A stretch of 45,392 nt of DNA from positions 1-45,392 of the forward strand of contig JAGALB010000018.1 of NCBI GenBank assembly GCA_017625405.1, read 5' to 3'. The notes beneath the pieces are model-generated. The model was not told the origin of the DNA, did no database searches, and saw only the letters and a program-made list of their open reading frames with translations. Position numbers and translations under genes: made by a program. Origin of the DNA: Ruminiclostridium sp. Lineage in GTDB: Bacteria; Bacillota; Clostridia; Oscillospirales; Ruminococcaceae. The stretch's first letter is position 1; the number at the start of each line of letters is the position of its first letter. Positions 24,601 through 31,769 of the stretch are shown here, piece after piece.

Positions 24601-27078
24601 ATCGTTTTTGAAAACTGTAAGAACAATGTGATCGATCTGCTTCACTTCTACGAAATCGACCAGCAGGACGATCCCGAAACAGCAGAAGACGAAACATTCA
24701 TCATACCCAGAAACGAGCTTATCGACAATTCAATCCCCAGAACAAAATTCTATGTAAACGGTGAGCTTATAGTTGTTGATTATCCCGTCATCCCTGAACA
24801 TAATCTTACTCAGGCTGTGACACCCCAGCCGCCTCAGGATGAAATTTTTGATGTTCCGAACAAATGGACGGAAACCGCTGCTGAAACGGAATACCGTCTT
24901 TACGACTTCAAGAACAGATCCGACGCTGAGCTTGAACAGCTGAAAAACGACTTTGCGGATTTCATTGATGAATCAACAATATACGTAAACCGTAATTCTG
25001 TATACAATAAGGCTGTGCTTCCCGATTCGGCAGGTTTTGCGGTTGAATTCACCTATGACAAAATCAAGGATCTCCCCGAAGAACAGCGTTTTGCAATCCT
25101 CAAAACCCTTCTTCATTACGAAACTGCGGTTTCACCCGGCGGCAACAAATCCTTCTACACCGACCAGTCCCGTGACCATACGGATTTCGACAGCACAAAT
25201 TACGGCGCAGGAAATTTCTGCCGACCTACCTTTGCAATAGTTTTTGATGATCCTGAAATCTCAGGAGATAATCTCGTAGGCGTAACAGGCAGCCTGCACT
25301 ACAATTTCAGATTCTCCTACGCATGGTTGGGTAAGCGCCAGATGATACTCGTTCATTCTGAGGATGCAGACTTCTATTATGGTGTTGCCATAGGCTATTC
25401 CGAGCGTGGTACAGGTTTGTTTACCGTTCCGTGTAAAATCGAAAAGAACGCCTTGCACAGAGTCGGCGTTTTCGATGAATGGACTGGTACGCATGTGAAT
25501 GTGGGCAGCGACCGTACCAACCACAGAATGTACGACCCGTTCGGCAGAATATACAGCCCGAAAGACGGCAGTTATTCTTATGACGTATTCGGTGATTATA
25601 CCGAAATCCCTATGTTCAACCGCAACATAAAACTGTTTGAATCTCTTATTTTCGGTGTAGATTTCACTATGGAATACAACGAAGGATATGATTCAGTTAC
25701 TATCTTTGCAAATATCGACTTCAGCAACGCAGGCGAAGACGAGGGTGGATACAATTTCACCGATACGGGTGAATATGTTGAATACAACCCGCCGCTTAAA
25801 GCTACCACAAGAAAGGTAAGCCTCGGAACATTCGACCTTGCAGGAAACAACAAGGTATTCGGCATCTGGGGCGGCGACCAGACATGGATTGAAAGCGTTC
25901 AGTTTGAATATAAACCTCAGGCCATGTCAACCTGCAACCACAGCTTCACCAACACTATTACAAGACAGGGTGCCTGCACAACCGACTCGACGGTTAAATA
26001 CACATGTATCTACTGCGGATATGAATACGAAAAGGTGCTTGCAGCAACAGGGCATCGTTTTGTTGACAGAATCAACAACGACGGAACTGCACTTCGCACC
26101 TGTTCGGTATGCGGATTTGCCTACGGCACCGCTTCCACAGATATAGAATCGTGTTCGCATGTATATACAAGAACCGTAATAAATGAGTTAACTTGTTTTG
26201 CTGACGGCATATATCAGTATATCTGCGATTACTGCGATGATTCATATACAGAAATTGAAAAAACCACAGGTCACATTTATAAAACAACTGTAATAAGACC
26301 TACCGCAACCAAACCGGGGTATTCAATTCATGAATGCGAAAGATGCGGTGACTCATATACCGACAACCACACAGACGCAGCAGGTAATCCCGCAAATATG
26401 GGCAACAACCGCATTATCGGCATAAGCGACGGTGCTGTATATACAGTAGGCGAAACAATAACATTCCGTGCTATCGGTGACGGAATGGATGATACTGATG
26501 ATATTTACTCAACCAGATTCATACCTGCTTCATGGTCAGTAAATCCCAGCGGCACATGGAATGCTGCGCCCTATACTGCCACATTTACAATCGAAAATGT
26601 CGGCAGCTACACCCTCGGTGTAAAATTCAGAGAAGAAAAATTCCAGAACGGCGAATGGGTCGGAACAGGAATTGTGAACGAAAAGACTGTAAGCTTCTCG
26701 GTAGTTGAAAAATCCAATTCAGGCAGTGGTACACGGCCACCTTATGTACCTCCTGTTACCGAAAAGCCCGTGCCTGATTCACCGTCAAATCCTGTTGTTA
26801 CAGTTACAACTTCAGCAACAACTGTAACAGAAGAGCCCGACGAAGAAATCACGGAGCCTGAAAATGAAACAGACGAACCCGAAGAGGAGATTACGGACAC
26901 TGAAGAGGATACAGATACAACAAAACCTGCCGAGGATGAAAAAGATGTGGCTGAATCTGAGGAAGAAGCATCAGAAAATGAAGAAGCTGACGGCAATCCT
27001 GTAACAGGTGTTCTGGTAAGCTTCGGAGGTGTTATCATCTCTTTGGCGGTATTGGTTATTACCAAAAAGAAACATTAA
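21688..27078 (+). CDS. Giant wall-anchored beta-helix surface protein (1796 aa)
   Basis: Start is ATG 21688, preceded by AAAGGA; an ATG 18 bp earlier has no ribosome site. A signal peptide (cleavage near TASA-E) is followed by two right-handed beta-helix regions (about 90-480 and 630-900; pectin-lyase-like, with repeated short N/G turns), a beta-sandwich region (about 1050-1410), four Cys/His repeats (about 1415-1565; CNHSFT, CIYCGYEYEK, CDYCDDSYTEIE, CERCGDSYTD, with GH spacers), an Ig-like domain (1570-1675), an acidic Thr/Glu linker and an NPVTG wall-sorting signal with membrane helix and KKKH. Probable plant-polysaccharide-acting or adhesive function; catalytic residues were not identified. 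Confidence 0.8.
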   Translation: MKRTKLILSAISTLLSLTLLIGMLPHITFTASAESGSASFPVNYDPNDGMIKYGHTGKVGMRAENDVNNHYEKNDKVVNFPEDLINLKDENGQLKFPDYNAADAYYDYSDMFNEALSLARAKDNCDVFVQPGVYYFTKSVYLWGYTRINAVAGQTAFVIKPNFQDKDGNPVDVNGFFTNADLSSTYSWYFSSINDIAFVVEGTHNAFKPTNTAQNIIANLCTDGIQAVDKFNLFYRVRIKYGAVNNIGASGFESFMRWSYVDMLTRIQDVTIGPTKYVYYGVETNDAFFYDNHYYGGYYTDSDGYSQLPLFQINFSMGTTMFTNSYIGNYYFSRSGASAWCPHTSYSNLTFERVYNFVMDTTVDSSSSVSGCLFKDGAYNDIAAYFESQGIPAFDYWDRTWSYEENRFIYNSKGYIIRDTITGNKLDSANHAHGQYITLIELHNGISFTQNKIECDSLDWTILVRLTDSEWTSRYTARRSADNITFADNAFKINEWVKENLFIDDWKGGKPLSDDWYDKTIIVWGERGWNNSDGTPAMGWVGADGPEDVSWMEGYVYVSPYYSRYLDFTAFSSPTAPTAGYAALGAVGADEQALENMGVEDRYYYDLNSTSIEKVYFERDFGGFSWNTGSNHQKLQEAFDYVATHDAILYIENGTFYTSEPIVLRGGATYRVVFDGTIRSHKTAEMDGTGMFVMSADDNAPINGYFIGTDLYLQNCNTSGFFNVNTDNFYFNIGSVQRGVGCFTNCKLNNTIIHEGQIQYCDYGFFYKTITNNTLVKNVYGTASTWIEGADGISPGDKNYRYFISDSDFAHSTWRGCWLEFGQFSNGRTLTGAGNSVYRGNLIDYTYNYSFGRNDVFCGNTLTRASYSNITNHMVNSNFPIDLPDILTNKPMVMFHVSDGLRLIGNMDIGTMNAMTHFVEFDSPGISYTDQNGNTVKSISDTRILGNGVTTVYHGDYKVAQPYIPWGKSDDIVFENCKNNVIDLLHFYEIDQQDDPETAEDETFIIPRNELIDNSIPRTKFYVNGELIVVDYPVIPEHNLTQAVTPQPPQDEIFDVPNKWTETAAETEYRLYDFKNRSDAELEQLKNDFADFIDESTIYVNRNSVYNKAVLPDSAGFAVEFTYDKIKDLPEEQRFAILKTLLHYETAVSPGGNKSFYTDQSRDHTDFDSTNYGAGNFCRPTFAIVFDDPEISGDNLVGVTGSLHYNFRFSYAWLGKRQMILVHSEDADFYYGVAIGYSERGTGLFTVPCKIEKNALHRVGVFDEWTGTHVNVGSDRTNHRMYDPFGRIYSPKDGSYSYDVFGDYTEIPMFNRNIKLFESLIFGVDFTMEYNEGYDSVTIFANIDFSNAGEDEGGYNFTDTGEYVEYNPPLKATTRKVSLGTFDLAGNNKVFGIWGGDQTWIESVQFEYKPQAMSTCNHSFTNTITRQGACTTDSTVKYTCIYCGYEYEKVLAATGHRFVDRINNDGTALRTCSVCGFAYGTASTDIESCSHVYTRTVINELTCFADGIYQYICDYCDDSYTEIEKTTGHIYKTTVIRPTATKPGYSIHECERCGDSYTDNHTDAAGNPANMGNNRIIGISDGAVYTVGETITFRAIGDGMDDTDDIYSTRFIPASWSVNPSGTWNAAPYTATFTIENVGSYTLGVKFREEKFQNGEWVGTGIVNEKTVSFSVVEKSNSGSGTRPPYVPPVTEKPVPDSPSNPVVTVTTSATTVTEEPDEEITEPENETDEPEEEITDTEEDTDTTKPAEDEKDVAESEEEASENEEADGNPVTGVLVSFGGVIISLAVLVITKKKH

Positions 27079-27166
27079 CCATCATGTTAAACCTTTTCCG
27101 GAAGCACATATAAGATTTATGGTTGATGCGATTAAACACTATGTACTTAACTGAATTGTTCAAAAA

Positions 27167-27206
27167 CAAAACCGGCACATCTCGTTGATGTGCCGATTTG
27201 TTTTTC
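27167..27206 (+). terminator. Terminator of giant surface protein gene
   Basis: CGGCACATC (27173) and GATGTGCCG form a 9-bp stem around TCGTT, followed by ATTTGTTTTTC. Confidence 0.85.
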
Positions 27207-27224
27207 ATTATTGTAAATACATCT

Positions 27225-27300
27225 TTTTCTGCCACAGGCAGCGGTCGGATAATACGCCACAGACTTCGCAGCGAAGTCATATAAAACAAAAGTCTCCAGA
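27225..27300 (-). repeat. Dispersed repeat, copy A
   Basis: About 75 bp, nearly 90 percent the same as 38541-38612. It contains small hairpins CTGCCTGTGGCAG and GACTTCGCTGCGAAGTC (minus strand) and, at its 5' end, AGTCT-GG-AGACT followed by TTTTGTTTT, which should end the phoR message. Confidence 0.8.
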
Positions 27301-27307
27301 CTATATA

Positions 27308-28954
27308 TCAAAAAACGATTTTTACTGTTGTGCCTTTTCCGACCTTGCTGTCAAGCGTTATCTTTCCGCCGTGATACTGTACCGCATGCTTTACAATAGA
27401 AAGGCCAAGACCGGTACCTCCCGTTTCTTTGGAGTGACTCTTATCTACCCGATAGAACCGTTCAAAAATACGACTGTGATGTTCTGGCGAAATTCCTATA
27501 CCTGTATCCTTTACAGATACCACCGCATGACCATTTTCTTTGTAAATTTCAATTTCTGCCTTGCCGCCTTCTACATTGTAACGAATAGCATTGTCACAAA
27601 GATTATAAATAATCTCATAAATATATCGACGTACACCAAAAATTGTCTGATTCTCCCCTTCGACAGAAAGCTCGACTTTTTTCTTTTCCGCCGATACTGT
27701 CAGCACTTCGACAACCTCCTCTGCAACCTCTGTAAGATCAACAGTTTCTGTTGCAGGTTCATTGTTTTCGTCAAGCTGAGAAAGACGGATTATATCATTG
27801 ATAAGAGAAATAAGCCTTGTAGCTTCTTTACGGATATTGCTTACAAATCTTACATTATCTTCGGGTTTTACAAGTCCGTTTTCAAGAAGCTCGGCGCTTC
27901 CTATAATGGATTGAAGCGGGGTTTTCAGTTCATGAGTAACATTAGCGGTGAATTCCTGACGGTTGCGCTGTGCAAAGGCACGATCGGTAATATCAAACGC
28001 AAGAATAACCGCACCCAGAACGTTTCCGTCTGATACAATGGAATTAATATTGAACTGATATTCATTGCCATTTCGTTCTTCGGTGTATTCACTGTGCTTT
28101 CCGTCAAGAGCATTCCAGATAGCCTTGCTCATTTTACTTGTGAGGTCAACAAGCAGAAAATCGCTCCCCTTGATATCCTTTTTAACATCAAATATCTTCT
28201 TGGCTGCCGCATTCATACTAAGCACCATTCCATGCTCATCAAGAAGAACAAGCCCTTCGTTCATAGAAGAAATAATCTGCTCAAATTCATCTGATTTACG
28301 GCGCAGTGCTTCCATCTGCGTGCTGATCTGCTTATGTTGTCCATGAATCTTATTGAGAATAGGCTCTAATTCCTCATAAGTGCTGTTTTCAGAAGGATGC
28401 TCCAGATCAAGCTGCATCAAAGGCTCAGTTATCTTTTTTGACATAGCGTGAGAAAGAATACCGGCAACTGCCGCCGCAACCATGATAATAGCAATAATTG
28501 CAGGCAGCATGCTGATAACAAGAGCGCCTACGGTAAGCTGACTTACCGAAACACGAAGCACATCACCGTTTTCAAGAAGAACCGCTTCATAAAATGTTTT
28601 TTCGGTTAGTGTAGATGAATTTCGTACGCTGCTGCCTATACCGCTCTTAAATGCTTCTGCAATTTCCTCACGTTCTGCGTGATTGTCCATCCCTTCCGCA
28701 TTTACCTGAGTATCATAAAGCACCGTACCGTCAGTATCAACTACGGTAAACCGGAACATAGTGGAGTCGAAATTTTCAAAATACTCAATACCGATTTTGT
28801 TTACAGTATCAGCAACAAGTGATAATTCTGCTTTCAGGCGTTTTATCTGAGAAGTGTTATAATAATCATATAAAAAGCTTGTTGCAATACCTATACTGGC
28901 AAAAAGCACTACTAACGCCACTGAAAATATAGACTGAAATATTTTTCTGGTCAT
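27308..28954 (-). CDS. phoR: PhoR-like sensor histidine kinase
   Basis: This 548-aa membrane kinase has TM1 (about 8-30), an ectodomain (about 31-140), TM2 (about 145-168), HAMP-like linker, a PAS domain (about 225-325, MNEGLVLLDEHGMVLSMNAAA), then a HisKA domain with the phospho-His in NVTHELKTPL and an HATPase domain with N box NLCDNAIRYN, G1 DTGIGIS, and G2 GGTGLGLSIV. This is the PhoR layout. It overlaps the response regulator stop by 4 bp (ATGA). The Na/Pi cotransporter and PHO box upstream support a phosphate-starvation role. Confidence 0.88.
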   Translation of the reverse strand: MTRKIFQSIFSVALVVLFASIGIATSFLYDYYNTSQIKRLKAELSLVADTVNKIGIEYFENFDSTMFRFTVVDTDGTVLYDTQVNAEGMDNHAEREEIAEAFKSGIGSSVRNSSTLTEKTFYEAVLLENGDVLRVSVSQLTVGALVISMLPAIIAIIMVAAAVAGILSHAMSKKITEPLMQLDLEHPSENSTYEELEPILNKIHGQHKQISTQMEALRRKSDEFEQIISSMNEGLVLLDEHGMVLSMNAAAKKIFDVKKDIKGSDFLLVDLTSKMSKAIWNALDGKHSEYTEERNGNEYQFNINSIVSDGNVLGAVILAFDITDRAFAQRNRQEFTANVTHELKTPLQSIIGSAELLENGLVKPEDNVRFVSNIRKEATRLISLINDIIRLSQLDENNEPATETVDLTEVAEEVVEVLTVSAEKKKVELSVEGENQTIFGVRRYIYEIIYNLCDNAIRYNVEGGKAEIEIYKENGHAVVSVKDTGIGISPEHHSRIFERFYRVDKSHSKETGGTGLGLSIVKHAVQYHGGKITLDSKVGKGTTVKIVF

Positions 28955-29625
28955 ATTTCATTCTCCAATCTGTATCCAACGCCGATAACAGTCTTGATCT
29001 GACCGCCCGCACTACCCAGCTTATGTCGAAGGGTTTTTATGTGCATATCAACAGTACGTGTTTCACCGATATAATCCATACCCCATATTTTACTCATCAG
29101 CTTGTCTCTTGAAAAAACTATACCCGGATTGCGAATAAAAAGTTTAAGCATTTCAAACTCCTTGTGTGTAAGCTCAATCTTTTCTCCGTTTACAATGACC
29201 TTATGTTCAGTTTCTTTCAAGGTAATGCTGCCAACTGTAATATCACATAGAATATCTTCTTTAACAGTACGGCGGAGAACCGCTTTTACACGCGCAACCA
29301 TTTCCATAACTCCAAATGGCTTTACGAGATAATCATCCGCACCTGAATTGAGACCGCCTATCTTATCCATTTCAGTACCTTTTGCAGTTGCCATTATTAC
29401 AGATATATCTTTATAAGCTGATTCGCTGCGCAATATTTTTAAAACTTCAAGTCCGTCCATACCGGGCATCATGATATCCAGAATAATCAAATCAGGTTTT
29501 TCTGTTTTAAGTGCTTCAAGCATGGATGCACCATCAGCAAAGCCTCTTGCCTCAAAGCCTGTCTGCTCTAATGTATATACTTCAATTTCACGTATGGTAC
29601 TGTCATCGTCAACACACCAGATCAT
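28951..29625 (-). CDS. phoB: PhoB-like response regulator
   Basis: Start is ATG 29625 with AAAGAGG before it; a GTG 7 codons earlier is less likely. This 224-aa protein has a receiver domain (VDDD at 5-8, phospho-acceptor Asp50 in ILDIMMPG, Lys in VKPFGVME) and a winged-helix output (LTHKEFEMLKLFIRNPG; TRTVDMHIKTLRHKLG). It would bind PHO boxes such as that at 31539. It has its own promoter at 29664 and is translationally coupled to the kinase. Phosphate role is from context. Confidence 0.87.
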   Translation of the reverse strand: MIWCVDDDSTIREIEVYTLEQTGFEARGFADGASMLEALKTEKPDLIILDIMMPGMDGLEVLKILRSESAYKDISVIMATAKGTEMDKIGGLNSGADDYLVKPFGVMEMVARVKAVLRRTVKEDILCDITVGSITLKETEHKVIVNGEKIELTHKEFEMLKLFIRNPGIVFSRDKLMSKIWGMDYIGETRTVDMHIKTLRHKLGSAGGQIKTVIGVGYRLENEI

Positions 29626-29663
29626 ATTTTTGCATACCTCTTTCACTGATTGTTTGCTATATA

Positions 29664-29692
29664 ATTATAACACGTTTCTTAGTCATATGCAA
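29664..29692 (-). promoter_or_regulatory. Promoter of phoB-phoR
   Basis: Minus-strand TTGCAT (29692-29687) and TATAAT (29669-29664), 17-bp spacer, in the 91-bp gap after the cotransporter gene. Confidence 0.75.
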
Positions 29693-29716
29693 TGCCGGTT
29701 TTAACATTAATATATT

Positions 29717-31468
29717 TTATACGAATGACAGATACTTTCTGGTATATTCAGTGTATTTTTCCCTGTAAAATTCACTGTCGCTTCTTATAAGTTTAATAGA
29801 TTCGTGCAGATTCATATTCTGTTCCTTTGTATCCATAACACAGCCTGCGATATTGGAACAATGATCAGATACTCTTTCCATATTTGTAATAAGGTCACTC
29901 CACACAAAGCCTGCTTCAATGCCGCAATCACCTACACGTAAACGCTCAATATGACGGGTACGGAGAAGTTCTTTCATTCTGTCAATAACCTGTTCGAGAG
30001 GTTCAACAAGATTGGCTGTATCAACATTATTATCTATAAAAGCTGTATATGAGAGTGCAACAATTTCGTTTGTAGCAGCGCAAAGCGAATCCATTTCTGC
30101 TTTCGCTCCTTCTGAAAATACAATTCCTTTTTCACGCATTTCCTCAACTGATTCAAGAATGTTAACAGCGTGGTCAGATATACGCTCAAAGTCACCAATT
30201 GCCTTTAAAAGCATAGATGCCGTAGCACCTTCGGTTTCATTAAGCTGTTTCATACTAAGCTTCACAAGATAGCTTCCGATAACGTCTTCAAGATGGTCTG
30301 TCTTTTCTTCAGCCTCATGAATTTCTTCTGCCTTTGATTTATCATAATTTCCAAAACATTCCACGCTGTTTTTTAAAGCTTCGGTAGCAATCTTCGCCAT
30401 ATCACAAGTAAGATTATGCGCACATTCAAGTGCGATTGCAGGAGTGGAAAGAAGTCTGTCATCAAGTTCGGAGGTTTTTTCAGGCAATTTTGAATCAGGA
30501 ATCAGCTTGTATGCAAGCTTTTCAAGAAGCCCGGACATCGGAAGTAAAATCAATGTACACGCAATATTGAAAACAGAGTGCGCAGTTGCGATACCGGCAA
30601 ACGTTGCGGATTCATCAAGCAACGCAGGAGATAAAATTGCTTTCACTAACGTAAATGCAATCAGACACACAACGGTTCCTATAACATTAAAGGATAAATG
30701 CACGAGTGCAGCACGCTTTGCATTCTTTGTTGTTCCTACGGAGGAAAGCATTGCCGTTACACAGGTACCGATGTTCTGACCCATAATAATCGGAATAGCC
30801 GCACCGTAGGAAACTGCACCTGTTGCCGCAAGAGCCTGAAGGATACCGACTGAGGCAGAGCTGGACTGAATAATTGCTGTAAGAACGGCGCCGGCAAGTA
30901 CACCCAGTATAGGATTCTTAAACATAATAAACAATTCCTGAAACGCAGGAACATCTCTCAGACCTGAAACAGCACCTGTCATTGTTTCCATACCGAACAT
31001 CAATGTGGCAAATCCCAATAACACTGTACCTATGTCCTTCTTCTTGTTACTCTTTGTAAACATATAGAACACTATGCCAATAAGAGCAAGTATAGGTGTA
31101 AAAGAAGATGGCTTCAATAATTTTATGAAGATATTATCCCCGGAAATACCACTGAGACTTAATATCCATGCTGTAACAGTAGTACCGACGTTCGCCCCCA
31201 TAATAACGTGTATTGCCTGCTTTAAAGACATAAGCTTTGAGTTTACAAAACCGACAACCATAACGGTTGTTGCAGAGGAACTCTGAATAACAGCAGTAAC
31301 GCCGAGGCCCGTAAGCAGACCTGCAAATTTACCGGTAGTAAGCTTTCCTATCATATTTTCAAGCTTACTTCCTGCACTTCTTTCCAGGGCTCCGCCCATA
31401 AGATTCATTCCGAAAAGAAATAGACAAAGTCCGCCTATCAGCGTTAATACATCAAAAATATCCATCAT
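29717..31468 (-). CDS. Na/Pi cotransporter family protein with PhoU domain
   Basis: This 583-aa protein has two inverted Na/Pi-cotransport repeats, each with the QSSS signature (AVIQSSSATTVMVVGF and IIQSSSASVGILQAL), about eight membrane helices in residues 1-330, and a C-terminal PhoU-like helical domain (about 350-560). It would import phosphate with sodium, the PhoU part tuning activity. The start is ATGATG after GAGG. A PHO box lies upstream, and phoB-phoR downstream, making a compact phosphate module. Confidence 0.9.
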   Translation of the reverse strand: MMDIFDVLTLIGGLCLFLFGMNLMGGALERSAGSKLENMIGKLTTGKFAGLLTGLGVTAVIQSSSATTVMVVGFVNSKLMSLKQAIHVIMGANVGTTVTAWILSLSGISGDNIFIKLLKPSSFTPILALIGIVFYMFTKSNKKKDIGTVLLGFATLMFGMETMTGAVSGLRDVPAFQELFIMFKNPILGVLAGAVLTAIIQSSSASVGILQALAATGAVSYGAAIPIIMGQNIGTCVTAMLSSVGTTKNAKRAALVHLSFNVIGTVVCLIAFTLVKAILSPALLDESATFAGIATAHSVFNIACTLILLPMSGLLEKLAYKLIPDSKLPEKTSELDDRLLSTPAIALECAHNLTCDMAKIATEALKNSVECFGNYDKSKAEEIHEAEEKTDHLEDVIGSYLVKLSMKQLNETEGATASMLLKAIGDFERISDHAVNILESVEEMREKGIVFSEGAKAEMDSLCAATNEIVALSYTAFIDNNVDTANLVEPLEQVIDRMKELLRTRHIERLRVGDCGIEAGFVWSDLITNMERVSDHCSNIAGCVMDTKEQNMNLHESIKLIRSDSEFYREKYTEYTRKYLSFV

Positions 31469-31512
31469 GATTACCTCACATATTCATAGTATGTTAAATG
31501 CGCTTTTCTAAC

Positions 31513-31518
31513 ATTATA
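31513..31518 (-). promoter_or_regulatory. -10 box for Na/Pi cotransporter gene
   Basis: TATAAT on the minus strand, about 45 bp before the start; no clear -35, as expected with a PHO box upstream. Confidence 0.65.
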
Positions 31519-31538
31519 CCCATATTTTACAGAAGAAA

Positions 31539-31578
31539 AGTAAAATCTGTAATCACATCCATGTAAAATCCATGTAAA
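31539..31578 (-). promoter_or_regulatory. PHO box
   Basis: On the minus strand, TTTACA occurs exactly twice 11 bp apart (31578-31573, 31567-31562), followed by ATTACA (31553) and TTTACT (31544). Firmicute PhoP-type sites use TTWACA repeats with about 5-bp gaps. It is placed 20-60 bp upstream of the -10 box. Confidence 0.7.
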
Positions 31579-31620
31579 ATAACAGTCCGAACTCATAATA
31601 ATTCAGGCTGTTATAATATC

Positions 31621-31665
31621 AGAAAAAAATCCGAACACTTTCGACGTTACGAAAGTGTTCGGATT
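31621..31665 (-). terminator. Terminator of binding-protein/LuxR operon
   Basis: A perfect 16-bp stem (AATCCGAACACTTTCG and CGAAAGTGTTCGGATT, loop ACGTTA) is followed by TTTTTTTCT on the minus strand, about 105 bp past the LuxR-type gene stop. Confidence 0.9.
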
Positions 31666-31674
31666 ATGAATTAT

Positions 31675-31751
31675 CGGCTCCTGTTACCTAACCCACTCAG
31701 TAGCATCAGACTCGCAGTCATACGCTCTTGCGGGTGGGATATAGTACCGGA
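31675..31751 (-). pseudogene. Degraded tRNA-like element
   Basis: A 77-nt minus-strand segment aligns with the tRNA-Asn-like remnant at 38635: same 5' word TCCSGTACTATMTYCC, GAGCGYATGACTG, and 3' end GTAACAGGAGCC. The T-arm and anticodon arm no longer fold as a tRNA. It lies in the 3' untranslated part of the upstream operon, directly before its terminator, as in the other copy. Confidence 0.5.
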
Positions 31752-31769
31752 AATATTAACCTTATAATC

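Noticed and set aside
26742-27065. Minus-strand Ser/Val-rich frame at the end of the giant surface protein gene
   Set aside because: It is the antisense of the Thr/Glu-rich linker repeats.
27185-28033. Plus-strand open frame of 282 codons over the PhoR-like gene
   Set aside because: Phe/Cys/Arg-rich translation opposite a full kinase gene; it crosses a terminator and the dispersed repeat.
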